A stretch of 64,000 nucleotides of DNA, from positions 18,278,329 to 18,342,328 of the forward strand of contig OU964922.1 in NCBI GenBank assembly GCA_918807975.1. The letters are read 5' to 3'. This DNA is from Aplidium turbinatum (lineage: Eukaryota; Chordata; Ascidiacea; Aplousobranchia; Polyclinidae). Made by a program: the position numbers and the translations under genes. This document shows, piece by piece, positions 1 through 12,103 of the stretch. Position 1 is the stretch's first letter. The number at the start of each line of letters is the position of its first letter. The notes under the pieces were generated by a model. That model saw only the letters and a program-made list of their open reading frames with translations. It searched no databases and had not been told where the DNA came from.

Positions 1-2406
1 AAATAACTTATCGACATTATTGGGTAGGCTCACACTGAAGTTGTTTTGTGTAAAGTCTTGCTTGTGAAAAAGTCGAAGTAAAAACACAAAAATGAAGTAA
101 GTTATATTTACAAAGTATTATATTCTTGAATCAACCACAGTTTTAAAAAAAAATAGTTTGAACAGGTTTCATGTAATAGAAACTACAATTGATATCATCG
201 CGAAGGATCAAATAGCTGTGAAAATCACTTCGAGCAATTGTTTGTTATGATTTTCATTTTTCATCATGCAAACCAAGGTGAACCTCAATATCATATTTTT
301 ATGCCAAACGATAAAAATCGTTTTTATTTTTTTTAGTTACTTTTAGGAGACAAGGAAAACAATCCGTATAAAAAATAATTCAATTCAACATATTTCCCTT
401 ATTTTGTCAGATATGTATTTCGTTCAACAATTTTTTAGAAAAATTGCTGAGTATGGTATCGCGTTTTAGATGCAGTCAGAGAATGCAACTTCGCGGTTGA
501 TGGCGTTATTACAAAAGCCAATCTTTTGTCACGGAAATGTATTCGAAAACAAAAAGGCTCAAAAGGGGCTGACTGATACGTTACGTTGCGATACGTTACA
601 AAAACAAGGCATTGATTTCAGATTTTTTCAACCCAACAAACAACTTTGCTCCAAATGACATAAACATCCAAATTTATTGAGAAAATGATATATGCCTACA
701 CCTTTTTGAGGTAAGCTTTTGTGAAAATAAGCTTTTGAAGATCAACATTTGAAAACAAAGTTTGAAATTATTGAGTTGGTCCTAATAGTGTTTCTGCTGA
801 GATATATCAAAACTTTTCAATCCTCGTAGAGAAAAAATAATTTTGTTATCTCTCAAGCAACTGCAAAATTACCATTTAGGTAAAGATTCATTGCTGACAA
901 TACAGTATGTGCAATGTTTGTCAAAGCACAACAATTTCGCTGCGCGTGTTTTTCCACAAAAGCAGAGCAGTTTAGATAGACGATGTCAAGTTCTTTTCAG
1001 TATCCTTCAATCTCTCGTTTTTATAAAAACGTTTTAACAACATCCATAAATATTTATGTGAATATAAGTGTACCGGTACATGCAGAAGTTTATTGGCGGG
1101 TCAAAAACTCACTCCTTGTTGCTTTCCAACAAGAAATCAACAAAAAACTTCCCACATCAGTTTGTTTGTTTTGTGAGATAAACAGAATTTAGTCAAGAAC
1201 TTTCCTACTGCTTCTTGTTATAAGTTAGAAACAAAATGTATTCGCCATAGAAAACAACGTAAAATTACATTTTTTTCAGCATAGCTTATCGGATACTCTC
1301 TGATAATTTCAAAGCAACTCAGATGTAATTAAAAGATTAATCAAAGCAACTCAAAACTCGAGTTTGCAAACAAAAGGCGGAATCATTACGGTCGAATGCT
1401 TTACAACAAAGCCAACTCACGAGATATCTGCGTCGCAGTTCCGCGCACGACGGCGCTCAGTAATCCTATTAATCCGTATAATTAGAAAACAAAAGGACTA
1501 GCTAGTAGCAGGCTAAAATATGCGAGTATGTTATGAAAATCATGTCATATCTCTAAAACTATAGACAATAGCAATGCCATTTAAAGCGGAATAAATACTT
1601 GAATAATTTTTAGGAAAAGTCAAAAATTTTCAAAGGTGTGGATTGCGTAGTTCTTTAGTGATATTGCTTTGAAAAGCGCCAAGTCCACCCGACCCCCCCC
1701 CCCCCCACAGGACAAAGGGTTAAGAGCTTACGCAGTCCTTTACGCCGTCAAGTTTTTAGGCAATTTGCGCTGACGCTGACGCCGTCAAATTATTTCAATG
1801 ACGCGTACAACACTGGTCATATGCTTAACTAAATAACAACTTGCGCGTTTTTGCGATTGAAAACGCGTTAACTAATTTTTGGAGGTCAATATTACGGAGT
1901 AGATCGCTTTCAATACACAAAAGTGCCTGTGTACCAACCAAGACGTTGTTGACACTTTCTTGATCGTTTGACGTCTTTAATTGGTTTTAGTTGTGAAAAC
2001 GAGCGTTTCCCCGAGCAATTCGTAGCCATTAGAGACAAGTACATTCTAAGTGCTACTTCCCTGGTCGGAAATGCATTATAAACATCAGTTTAACGATTTT
2101 TGCAACCTTTAATTTATCTGGAAAAACAGAGTTGTTAAGATATAGCCTATACTTATTAGTCGGGGCGCAAAAGTCAATAAAGTCCAATTTTTTTAAGGAC
2201 CTTGTCTGATGTCCACGAATCAAAGAATAAAGTTGTTTTCAGCACCTAGGGGAGTGTTTCTCAGAAGCTTATAGGTCAAAATAAAGTCAAAATTTGTCAA
2301 ATTATGATTTGTCATATTATGGCTTTTGACAAACTTTTTGTGTTTCTTGAGAGTAATTTTTGTCAAAATCCTTGTGGGAGCATTGTAAATCAGGAACTGC
2401 GACACA
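1..2406. other. AT-rich sequence, no gene seen
   Basis: No open frame here looks coding; the longest, near 470-658, is short and has no recognisable domain. A run of 14 C lies at about 1693-1706. The tail (about 2250-2400) has several GTCAAAA-type short repeats. Probably intronic or intergenic sequence. Confidence 0.5.
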
Positions 2407-2408
2407 AT

Positions 2409-3900
2409 AGACCTTTTGCACATTCAAAATCACCAGAGCGTGACGTTTGAGTTACGCGGAGTCTGAGGGTTGAGAATCGCTTGTTTACTACGGTTTATGA
2501 AGGCGTTTCTTGTTATTGCAAGCAAGCGTGAGGTCGGTGGCAGGTGAAAGTAAATTTTTTGTGTTTATGAATTGTTGTAGATTATCGGCACACTTCAATT
2601 CTTGTTCGTTTTAATCATAGTGTTGGCTAATAGACTAGGAAAGGCAATTTAGGACGCCATTGTGAAGCGTGTGCATTTTGACCGGGAATTATGGACCACG
2701 ATAGTGGCACCTTGTCTTGCAACATTTTATTTTCATTCTGCATAACATAATATGCAACGAACCAACCACATTTTATTGATGATACCAAGCATAGTCACTG
2801 GTATTTTCCTGTCGAAGATGTGAAACTGACAAATTTTTTTATGGTCCTCTCTACATGAATGCGATGGCGTGCAATACTTCGTTTATTCAACACTTTGTCC
2901 TCACTCATTTGAGGCCTTCTGCCTAGGAACGGTGAGATATTCAAATGTAGGCTAAGTCTTTTTCTATAAGAAACCCTTTATCGGCCATAACAGCATCATG
3001 ACGTGCAGTTCATTAGCAGCTATTTTCTGCTTCAAAAGGTGAAAAAATCCACTCCTCTGATATATTTCTTTGTCACTCACATTACCAGTGTACAACTGAA
3101 ATACAAACATATTACCCTCATTTGGATCAACTCCCACTAATGCCTTTGCAGTGTTCGTACTTTTATAGTTCGAGTACGTTTGCAACTGACGGTGAAGTGA
3201 GGACAGTGTTTCGAGACGTAGGCCTACTTCAGTGCAGTCGATGATGATCATGGTGCTTGGGTAGTCCTTTTAGAAGTCTGGCTTCATGGTTGCTATGATA
3301 ACGTCACGATGAGGGAATATGTTCAAACCAATCAACCTTAAATACATGAGGTGCATTCATGAATGAAAAATACGATGTACAGTACAGTACAAATGCAGAA
3401 CTAATACCAAATCTTGTGCTTTAAGTCTGTATAAAACAAACCCAGGCGAAGCTTCAACACCAGCAAAAATTCAATCTTCCACAGCTAATCTATGTAGATG
3501 CAGTGCTCCTGTAGCATTTTGAGGTATTTCGAAAGTAGCTTCGTCATTAAGTTCTGCATCAATATTTTGATTTGCATGCTTAGCTTTTGAAGCTGTATAA
3601 TTCAAGAATTTCTTCCTATCTTTGCCTGGCAAGATCGCTTCCAATATAGCAAAGAACTGGTCGAAGGTTTACACTTCTGTGGCCTAAGTTTACAACTTAA
3701 AAGAGTTTTATTTTCTGGCAAATTATACTGAAACACTGATACACGCCTGTAAAGACCACAAAACAACAGCTAAAGCAAACGTTAAACAATTTATTCGCCT
3801 GCAAACTACGCCACTAACCCTATCGCACAGCATTGTGAACAGCGGCTAGTCGTTCACGACTCCAACGTCACGCTCTGTTGGTTTGTTATGCAAAAGGTCT
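2409..3900 (-). mobile_element. Decayed ISL2EU/PIF-Harbinger-like DNA transposon
   Basis: The two ends form inverted repeats of about 45 bp: AGACCTTTTGCA at 2409 and its complement TGCAAAAGGTCT ending at 3900. A second matched block, AGAGCGTGACGTT, lies further inside. The dinucleotide AT flanks both sides (2407-2408 and 3901-3902). A 2-bp target duplication is known for ISL2EU elements. The interior carries a broken DDE_Tnp_4-type transposase on the minus strand, so termini and coding content agree. At 1.49 kb it is shorter than an autonomous member, and the N-terminal half of the transposase is not recognisable. Confidence 0.85.
2790..3340 (-). pseudogene. DDE_Tnp_4 transposase remnant (ISL2EU type)
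   Basis: The minus strand encodes IIIDCTEVGLR, then QTYSNYKSTNTAKALVGV, FVFQLYTGNVSDKEI, and after a frame change AVMADKGFLI followed by RHRIHVERTIKK. This order (IIDCTE, SNYK, GxVSDKEI, MADKGF, RIHVER) is the signature of DDE_Tnp_4 transposases of the ISL2EU/Harbinger-like group. IDCTE and MADKGF carry catalytic aspartates. A frameshift lies just before MADKGF near 2985, and an in-frame stop follows before SPFLG. It is therefore a dead copy. Recognition rests on motif order read by eye. Confidence 0.85.
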
Positions 3901-3902
3901 AT

Positions 3903-4566
3903 TAAACCATAGACTTTGATTAAACCATATAACCCATAAAACAGGAAATATGTCACAATGCCCACTTGGATCAGCAGTAACTTTTCTCGCAAATTGTCCA
4001 TTGTTTATTCATTGTTACGTATTTAAATAATTCTTATAAAACACTTCTCTTCACAAACATGGTCTTTTCGAAGATCAACAGTTTGGATTTTACGAATAGC
4101 CTACTGACATTCTGAAATACAAAAATGCCTAAGCAAGTTAAATCGCTTTCAGATTTAGACCTTTCTCGAGATTTTCCTGATGAATTTAATTTATCATGCG
4201 GAGAAAATCGAGGCAAAATGCCCTTTCCACAAGGACAAAATAACATAGTCTACCTAAATCTATCGCTATAAAACACCTTGACTTTTGGACAAAATATTAG
4301 GCTACGTTTGGGTCTGAAATTGACAAAATATTATGTTTGGGTAACTGGTATCAATTCAAGGAAGAACTGTGCACTCAACAAACAAGCAATTTCGTTAGGT
4401 CAAAATAAAGTCAAAAAAATATTTTTTTAGGTCAAAATAAAAATGGCCCTACTTATTAGTTTAGAAAATAAATATTTTGAAAACATGACTAAATTTCTAT
4501 CGATTTTAAAGTGGCCTGGATTTTTGACTGGCCTGTAGGCACGTTCCTACTTTGCCTAATGGTTAA
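3903..4566. other. AT-rich spacer, no gene seen
   Basis: This stretch lies between the ISL2EU element and the BEL/Pao element. It contains repeated GGTCAAAATAAAGTC-like words, also seen near 2270-2300, but no credible coding region. Confidence 0.45.
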
Positions 4567-4878
4567 TGTCTAAAACGTTTTTTGCCTAGACTGGATAAAG
4601 TGCAGGCCTTACTTATTAGAAGAAATGGTGTATTGAAAACGACAATAATAAAACGAAACAAACAGTTGCTTACCGAATTCTTACATATTCCCTAGTCACT
4701 CCAAATCTCCAGTTCTCCAGATTTATAAAACAATGACCACTCCAGTCCATGCCAAAACGTAAAAAGAAAGATCAACTAGCAAAAATTGTTAATGCATGGC
4801 CGGGTCACTCAAGCATGAAAATAGAATGGAGCAGAGATACAACAATAATATTAAATGGGCGGGGAATCGTTTCTAACA
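4567..4878 (-). repeat. 3' LTR of the BEL/Pao element
   Basis: Long terminal repeat of 312 bp, identical by eye to 12104-12415, with TG...CA ends. It is preceded on the + strand by the GTTAA target duplication. Confidence 0.93.
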
Positions 4879-5787
4879 TACCCACCCCCAAAACCAGAGT
4901 TTAACAAATGAGGGTTTTACCACTGTAAAACGATTACAACGAAGCAAAATACAAACCAACTAATTGCCACAAGGTGGCCAAATAAACGACAATGAACATG
5001 AATTATGCAAATATCGACCAGAATCAAAAATATTCGCGGTTAGCAAGGATCACAATTGCAACACAAAGGCTGGCTTGCATTACACACAAACTTAATAGAA
5101 CATGCATAACAGTAGCCTACAGAAGGACATCGAAGACACGCCCAAGAGGAGTTAAAAAACCCTTTTGACCAACATGCTTAGCGATTGCTAAAATTAAGCA
5201 CAAAAACATAAGTCTACCGACAACTGGAAGTCAGCATAAACGGATACACGAAAAACAAATGATAGCATACATGGTACCAGTGGCAGAAGTGGGGATATGG
5301 CATAAACAAAAGCACACATACAACCTAATACTGCACAATGCTATGACCAGCGCAAGTGACATTAACGTCAGAGCAAAAGTAGGCTACCAGAAAAAACACG
5401 CGACTGTTAAGTCGAGTCGTGATAATTAAGCAATGAATTGACAAAACACGAAAAATAATATCGCACATAGCAAAAGCATTAGTAGTGAGACAGGTGTGTG
5501 AAATAGTCAGACCAAAAACAGAGCTAGACTGCTACAGTGTAAATAACTGCAGGATGCAAATAGAAACAACACTATTAATGGGAGTCAATAACACAGTTAT
5601 GGCAGAACTGCTGGATGCAAATGCATCGACGACGCCGCGCTAGCTGCGGTAGTGAGGAGCACAAGAATAATAATAGTAAAATAAACACAAACACGCAATA
5701 CAATTCAAATATGAAACCTAAGCAGCATGAGCAATGTCAGTTGTGCAATCGTGCCAACCAGCCAGCCTAGAAAACAAAATTGTCATT

Positions 5788-8700
5788 TTAAAAGTCCATA
5801 CTGCCCTCTAGCAGGCAGATCTTTCTGATGTCGCGAACAAACTCTGTACCGTCAGCAACCTTTACTCGCACGCGTCTGACAAGTTTATTAGTGTCCGGCA
5901 TAACTTCCTTTACAATAGCCTTGGGCCAGTGCCCACGTTTAGTTGCCTCGTCCGTTACCAGTACCAAATCGCCTGGTTTCAAGCTTGGAGATGTGCCAAA
6001 CCACTTTTGTCGGGGCTGCAACAGAGGGAGATATTGCAACAGCCATTGTTCCCAAAACTTGTTTGTGAGGTATTGGGTCTTTCTCCAAGAGCGTCGATAA
6101 CCGTCAGCCTTCATAAAAACATCTGGCGGTAGGGTGTCACAAGCTGATCCGGTGAGTATCATACTTGGAGTCAGGGCTTGCAGATCATCTGGTGACGATG
6201 GGAGCGAAGTGATGGGACGATCGTTTAAAATTCTTTCAATCTCTGCTACCAGCGTTAGAAGGTCGAACTCATCCAACGTAGCGTTTCCTACCAGCGACCG
6301 CATCAATTTTCTTAATAAACGAAAAAATATTTCGTAGAAGCCGCCTTGATGTGAAGCACGCGGAGGGTTGAAGTGCCAGTTCGTTTCATGCCGAAGTAAG
6401 GCATCGGTGACTTTCTTTTGATGGAGGTTCTTGAGTCCTTGCCGAAGTTCGCGGTCTGCAGCAACAAAGTTTCCTCCGTTGTCACTGTACAGATCAGTAG
6501 GACAAACGTTTCTACGGCTGCAGAATCTTCGGTAGGCTTGAATGAATGCACTTGCCTCCAGGGATTGCACGACCTCAAAGTGCACAGCACGGGTCGCCAA
6601 ACAATTAAAAATACAAACATATCGCTTAACACTGCTGCGGCCGCTCTTTACCATCAATGGACCAAGAAGGTCAGTGCCAGCAGCTTGAAAAGGAATGGAT
6701 TTGTTTACGCGTGGAGCAGGTAAGTTGCCCATCTGCTGTTTTCCGGCGGTAGCTTTCCAAAAACGACAGTTCATACAGGAATGCAAGACCCTTTTGACAG
6801 CTGATCGCCCTTTGACAATCCAATAACGGGAAGCAATGGCGGTAAGGACTTGTGAGCATCCCATGTGTCCTTCTCGTTCGTGATACCTCATGATCACTAG
6901 ATCGGTGATTGGGTGCTGATATGGGAGAATGATCGGATGCCTTCTTCCGCTTGACAGAGAAGATTGTTGCAATCGCCCACCAACTCTTAACGTTTCGTTA
7001 ACAACATAGGGGTTTAGGGACTGTAGCTCCTTCAAAGCCACATGCTTCTTCAACTGCAGGTCGGACACGAGTTCCACCGGGGCGTCAAATCCTGGGTGGT
7101 TATGGAGAACTGCGAACACCGTCGGGTATGCTTGATGCTGGGCGGCTGTGACAATGGCAAGTTCAGCTTCGTCCATCTCCTCGACACTGAGCGAATCTGT
7201 CTTAACAGTCAAGGAGTCATCTCGGCATTTCCTTTTCAGGTACAATTTGAAGCGAAGCAACCATGCAACCGTTCTTTGCAGATCGTGGAAATGCGAGTAG
7301 CGGGTAAACAACCGACATAGAGAGTCTGAGTCCGTAATCGTGTGTTGCTGAGCTGAGCAACGTTCAATGTTTTTAACCTCTGGATCGTCTGACGAAATTC
7401 CGCCAACAAAGTCGGGCTGGTTTGGCCAATTGCTCGTGACATCATGCAAAAACTTAGGACCATTAAACCAAAGCTTAGCGGTATTAACTTTATCAGGCCA
7501 AACTCCCCGAGACGCGAGGTCAGCGGGGTTTAAGGTAGTCGGTACATAATGCCATTGATTGACACTGGTAAGCATGTGAATAGTGCTCAGCCTATTAGCC
7601 ACAAAGGTGTGGAAACGAGTCGAAGTATTATTAATGTAACGCAGCACAACAGTTGAGTCTGTCCATAAGACAACACAATTGAATTTAAAATCACACTCCG
7701 TCAGGATAAAATTGCAGACTTTGGCAGCGAGCACAGCAGCAGTGAGCTCCAGGCGAGGTACGCTAACAGGCTTTAATGGAGCCACTCGAGCCTTGCCAAA
7801 TAGAAAATTACAAATTACTACAGAATCATCATAAAACACTTTAACATAAAACACGACCCCATAGCCACTGGTACTGGCATCACAAAAACCATGCAATTCA
7901 AAGCGGATAGCACATTTACCAAAAAGAGTCAGGCTTCTAGCGATGGAAACACATTCAAGCTCTGGAAGGGCCTTTAACCAAGCTTCCCAATTAATGTTTA
8001 CTGGCCCAAGGCCATTAAGGGGTTCATCCCAATCAAGTTGAGCGTCACATGCCTGCTGCAGGAGTTGCCTAGCAGGTAAAATGAAGGGTTGTATTAGACC
8101 TAGTGGGTCGTATGTTTGCGAAATCATGGAGAGAACGCCTCTCCGGGTGTTAGGCTTTTGTTGGATACTCACCCTCACCTCCATGCAATCGCTCGCAGCA
8201 TTCCACACAACACCAAGGATTTTCTGCGTTGGAAGCTGGCACTGCGGCAGATCGACTTTCGACGCCAAGTCTTCCTGCAACACAGAACTCAAGACCTTTG
8301 CACTGTTAGACAGGAATTTAGTTAAATGGAAGCCGCCACTTTGTAATAGTTCACGCAGTTGTTGTATTAGTTCGATAGCCTGGTCCGGCGATTCACATGA
8401 ATGACAAATATCGTCAACATAAACATTTTTTAAAACTGAGTTAACAGTGTTTTGATCGGCACCTGCTTCATTGTCTTTGGCAGTCATCCGAAGCGCGAAG
8501 GCAGCACAGCATGGCGACGACTTTGCTCCAAACACATGTGTTTGCATGCGGTAGTCGATAGGTTCCCGCTTGAGATCGTCGTCCGGATACCATAAGAATC
8601 GAAAGGCATCCCTGTCCCCTTCGTCTACGCGTACTTGGGAAAACATGGCCTTAATATCGCCCACAACAGCGATCGGATGTTGCCTGAAGCGAAACAATGT

Positions 8701-11385
8701 TCCTACAAGGTTATTGGTGAGATCTGGGCCATGAAGCAGCTTGTCATTTAATGACACGCCTTTAAACTTCGCGCTGCAGTCGAAAACGACTCTAAACTTG
8801 GCCGCATTGGTCGTGCAGTGATGGGGCACATAGCACGTCTTCCCTGGTGTGTCTACCACACCAGTTTCAAGTGGCACAGCATAGCCACATTTAACATATT
8901 CCTGCATTTTACCACGATACTTATTGAATAACTCCGGGTCAGCAATAAATCGCCGCTTCATTCCCTCTAAGCGCTTGAGTGCCATAGAGCGATTATTGCA
9001 CAAGTCCGGGTCTTCATCCTTCCACAACAGCCCTACAGAATAGTGTCCATCCACCTTCTTCACCGTGTCCTGCATGATCTGCAGCGCACGTTTATCCTCA
9101 ATTGAAGGACAGGGGGCCTGTGGCTCATCGATGTCATTAAAATCCTGCAACAATACATTTAACATTCTATCGCAAGACTCCTTTACGCTAAGAAAGTTTA
9201 CCATTACTGGTGAGTTGAGCTGCCTATCGCCACCATCTTTCCCATATATGGTCCAACCCAGAAGGGTGTGCAGTCCGCATGGTTCTCCTGGTGCGCCAGT
9301 ACGAACTTCCTGCAAAAGATAGGCCTGGTGAAGATCGCTACCCAATAACAACTCAACCTTCCTATCTTTTAGTTCAGGGAACTTTAAGTCCTCCAAATGA
9401 CTATATGCACTACTAAGTGCTTCGGTGGGGATACTGTGGCTGACATCCACAATCTGGTCCATCACCAGAGCATCTGCAACGGAAAACACAGCTTGCTCTT
9501 CCATTCCCTGCACAGCCAAAAAATCAATTTTCTTGTCATGAAAGGAGACAGCATTGGTGGTCAGCAACTCTACATTGCTTTTCGTCGCAGCAACTCCTAA
9601 GCGAGATACGAGGCTTGAGGAGCATAGACTGACGCTGGACCCTTCATCGATAAAAGCATAAGTATAGGTATAGTTGGAGGGGTCCCCAGCCCATACCTTA
9701 ACTGGTAAAACCTTAAAAATTGTTGTCCCAGATGTAGCTGGCACAGTTGCGGACGTTGTTGCTGAGATGCTCTTCCTCGGGGAAGAGGGACTTTCCACTT
9801 CCACACGGTTTACATGCAGAAGTGAGTTATGCCTCGATCCACACGTTGCACAAGATTTCTTAAATCTGCAATCAACCACTCTGTGGCCTGCTCTCAAGCA
9901 ACAAAAACACAGTCTATGCTTTTGCACCAGGGTTCTTCTTTCTGCAACAGGTTTTTGTTTAAACATCTCACACTTCCATAGGGCATGCGACTCTGCACAC
10001 AAACAACAGGACTCTTGTTTATGGTTAGCAGATTGGGAAATCTGCTCTTGGATTGTGCAAACCGAAGCACGCTTGTAGCCACCTTGCGGATTAGATCGAG
10101 CCAGCGATGGTTGTGGAGCTCTCTTAACATCTTTGCCTGGTTGCATAAGATGGCCATATTGGCTGTCGGCTCGAGAGGCTGCATCCTCGACCAAGACTCT
10201 TAAATCACCAAACGTGGCACAGTCCGATCCTAAGTGATTAACATTAACGAACTGCTCCTTTAGCTTATAAGGAAGTCGCAGGAACAGCCGTTGAAGCACC
10301 TCATCACTGTTTAAAAGATGGGACTTACCCCAGCCATCGAAACTGACTTCACACTTATACATCTTGTCGCAAAGCTTTGTGAGGCCCGGCGCATCCCACT
10401 CTGAAATAGGGGGTCCTTGCAGCAAATCTTCCTTCACTTTGGCCATGAGTTTTCCAGGGTTGCCAAACCTTTTTCTCAATCTATCCCATGCCATTCCATA
10501 TGCTCTTTCACTATTTTGCAAGCAACTCAGGCCAGAAATTACTTCCAAGGCCTGGCCTACACAATTGTCCTCCAAAAAGGCGATGCGATCTTCAAAGCTT
10601 AGATAGTTTGACTCAATGTATCGTTCAAAACGCCTTTTAAAGTTAAAGAACTTTAACACATTGCCGTCAAACTTCTCCAGCGACAACCGAGGACCATGAA
10701 CATTTTGAAACCCTGCACTGAGCTGGGGTTGAGGCACGACGATGGGAAATTCACTACTATTATTAGCTTCAGTGCGAAAGGGAGATGTGTAAGGATTAAG
10801 AATATTACTAGCACTACTGCTGCCCTGAAGGATACCCTGTTCTGCTTTTACAGGTGGTATCTTTACACCACTCTCACGGGGTGTCACGTGACTGCTAGAC
10901 TCAGCAGCTTTGCCTGTGTCACTGCCTGCATCCATAACTACCGATGATGTTTGATGTGACACTTGCTTGGATTGCTCTCGACAGCTTCGAATGAGGGTAG
11001 AGCATGCTTCAAGAAAACCATAAATGCTTTCCCCCATACGGTTCATCCTAGATTCTATTGAGCCTGATTGCTGTGGTTTGCATTTGAGTAAATCTAAACG
11101 TTTAAGGGAGAGCTTCCTTTGAAGTTCAAGGCATCTTTTCTTTACCTCCAAAACTTCAGAAGAACTCAGGAAATCATCACTTGAGCATAGCTCCATGTCG
11201 ATGGAAGTTATGCCAAGCTCGATTTCAACCAGCTCTTGTTCTAACACAACGAGACCTGGCAGCTCTTCGCTACTGTCATGTTGACCACTAATATTAGAGG
11301 CGGCCTCATGCTGCTCTGTTGAGCCACTAGCATAACCATTTGGCTTACTCCGTCTTGGGGTTTGCTTGGGCTTTTTACGAGCCAT
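5788..11385 (-). CDS. Gag-Pol polyprotein of BEL/Pao retroelement
   Basis: One open frame of about 1865 residues. Parts in order (rough residue positions): a lysine-rich N terminus with coiled-coil-like sequence, a DUF1759-type Gag region (215-370), cysteine/histidine zinc knuckles (455-530), a DUF1758-type aspartic protease (560-720), reverse transcriptase with YVDD (830-1050), the Pao-specific region and RNase H (1090-1340), the integrase zinc finger (1490-1550), the integrase core (1560-1690) and a DUF5641-type C terminus. A single fused Gag-Pol frame is usual for this family. The first ATG in frame is at 11385. The frame looks whole, consistent with the identical LTRs. Confidence 0.95.
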   Translation of the reverse strand: MARKKPKQTPRRSKPNGYASGSTEQHEAASNISGQHDSSEELPGLVVLEQELVEIELGITSIDMELCSSDDFLSSSEVLEVKKRCLELQRKLSLKRLDLLKCKPQQSGSIESRMNRMGESIYGFLEACSTLIRSCREQSKQVSHQTSSVVMDAGSDTGKAAESSSHVTPRESGVKIPPVKAEQGILQGSSSASNILNPYTSPFRTEANNSSEFPIVVPQPQLSAGFQNVHGPRLSLEKFDGNVLKFFNFKRRFERYIESNYLSFEDRIAFLEDNCVGQALEVISGLSCLQNSERAYGMAWDRLRKRFGNPGKLMAKVKEDLLQGPPISEWDAPGLTKLCDKMYKCEVSFDGWGKSHLLNSDEVLQRLFLRLPYKLKEQFVNVNHLGSDCATFGDLRVLVEDAASRADSQYGHLMQPGKDVKRAPQPSLARSNPQGGYKRASVCTIQEQISQSANHKQESCCLCAESHALWKCEMFKQKPVAERRTLVQKHRLCFCCLRAGHRVVDCRFKKSCATCGSRHNSLLHVNRVEVESPSSPRKSISATTSATVPATSGTTIFKVLPVKVWAGDPSNYTYTYAFIDEGSSVSLCSSSLVSRLGVAATKSNVELLTTNAVSFHDKKIDFLAVQGMEEQAVFSVADALVMDQIVDVSHSIPTEALSSAYSHLEDLKFPELKDRKVELLLGSDLHQAYLLQEVRTGAPGEPCGLHTLLGWTIYGKDGGDRQLNSPVMVNFLSVKESCDRMLNVLLQDFNDIDEPQAPCPSIEDKRALQIMQDTVKKVDGHYSVGLLWKDEDPDLCNNRSMALKRLEGMKRRFIADPELFNKYRGKMQEYVKCGYAVPLETGVVDTPGKTCYVPHHCTTNAAKFRVVFDCSAKFKGVSLNDKLLHGPDLTNNLVGTLFRFRQHPIAVVGDIKAMFSQVRVDEGDRDAFRFLWYPDDDLKREPIDYRMQTHVFGAKSSPCCAAFALRMTAKDNEAGADQNTVNSVLKNVYVDDICHSCESPDQAIELIQQLRELLQSGGFHLTKFLSNSAKVLSSVLQEDLASKVDLPQCQLPTQKILGVVWNAASDCMEVRVSIQQKPNTRRGVLSMISQTYDPLGLIQPFILPARQLLQQACDAQLDWDEPLNGLGPVNINWEAWLKALPELECVSIARSLTLFGKCAIRFELHGFCDASTSGYGVVFYVKVFYDDSVVICNFLFGKARVAPLKPVSVPRLELTAAVLAAKVCNFILTECDFKFNCVVLWTDSTVVLRYINNTSTRFHTFVANRLSTIHMLTSVNQWHYVPTTLNPADLASRGVWPDKVNTAKLWFNGPKFLHDVTSNWPNQPDFVGGISSDDPEVKNIERCSAQQHTITDSDSLCRLFTRYSHFHDLQRTVAWLLRFKLYLKRKCRDDSLTVKTDSLSVEEMDEAELAIVTAAQHQAYPTVFAVLHNHPGFDAPVELVSDLQLKKHVALKELQSLNPYVVNETLRVGGRLQQSSLSSGRRHPIILPYQHPITDLVIMRYHEREGHMGCSQVLTAIASRYWIVKGRSAVKRVLHSCMNCRFWKATAGKQQMGNLPAPRVNKSIPFQAAGTDLLGPLMVKSGRSSVKRYVCIFNCLATRAVHFEVVQSLEASAFIQAYRRFCSRRNVCPTDLYSDNGGNFVAADRELRQGLKNLHQKKVTDALLRHETNWHFNPPRASHQGGFYEIFFRLLRKLMRSLVGNATLDEFDLLTLVAEIERILNDRPITSLPSSPDDLQALTPSMILTGSACDTLPPDVFMKADGYRRSWRKTQYLTNKFWEQWLLQYLPLLQPRQKWFGTSPSLKPGDLVLVTDEATKRGHWPKAIVKEVMPDTNKLVRRVRVKVADGTEFVRDIRKICLLEGSMDF

Positions 11386-11584
11386 AATTAACACACAGCA
11401 ATATACAAGCTACAAAAAACAAAATCTGTACGGTACTTACCTTAGGTGAGGTGACAATTGACCTTCACGATATTACGGAGAATGTCAGTAAGCAACCTAC
11501 TAAAATTACAGGGTTTAACGGTAACCAGTTCTACCTGACTAGAACAGTGGCCTGACAGAGTACAGGCTTAGAAGCTTCAATCTT

Positions 11585-12060
11585 TGGCAGACCTGACAAG
11601 ACTGCCCAAAGTGAAGATCTATTTACAAAATTTAAACAAAGTTTACAACGTGGCGGGCTCAAAGGCACAAACCAAAAAATGAATCCTTGGCAGACCTGAA
11701 AAGACTACCCTAGGATAACAAACAACTAGTTACAAAGTTCAAAGAAACTTTACAGCATGGCAGGCTCAAAGGCACACACCAAAAAAAATGAATCCTAGGC
11801 AGACCTGAAAAGACTACCCTAGGATAACAAACAAATTACAAAATTCAAACAAACTTTACAGCATGGCAGGCTCAAAGGCACAAACCAAAAATGAATCCTT
11901 GGCAGACCTGACAAGACTACCCTAGGATAACAAAACAAATTACACAACTAGCTAAAGTGAGCTAGACAAAGGCACATACCATAAATGAATCCTTGGCAGA
12001 CCTGAAAAGACTACCCTAGGATAACAAAACAGATTACACAACTAGCTAGAGTTAACTAGA
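11585..12060 (-). repeat. Tandem repeat in the BEL/Pao leader
   Basis: About four and a half imperfect copies of a roughly 105-bp unit lie between the 5' LTR and the Gag start. Each contains GGCAGACCTGA, AAGACTACCCTAGGATAAC and AAGGCACA blocks. The copy nearest Gag is the most diverged. Confidence 0.85.
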
Positions 12061-12103
12061 CAGGCATAACCTTGCACCAAGCAAAGGTATGTTTTATAAA
12101 TGA

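Noticed and set aside
470-658. Short open frame, 62 codons
   Set aside because: AT-rich sequence, no domain, no splice or context support.
1693-1706. Run of 14 C
   Set aside because: Simple homopolymer; may be a sequencing or assembly artefact, no function inferred.
11585-12060. Possible CRISPR-like array
   Set aside because: Contiguous ~105-bp units without unique spacers, inside a retroelement leader in a eukaryotic genome.
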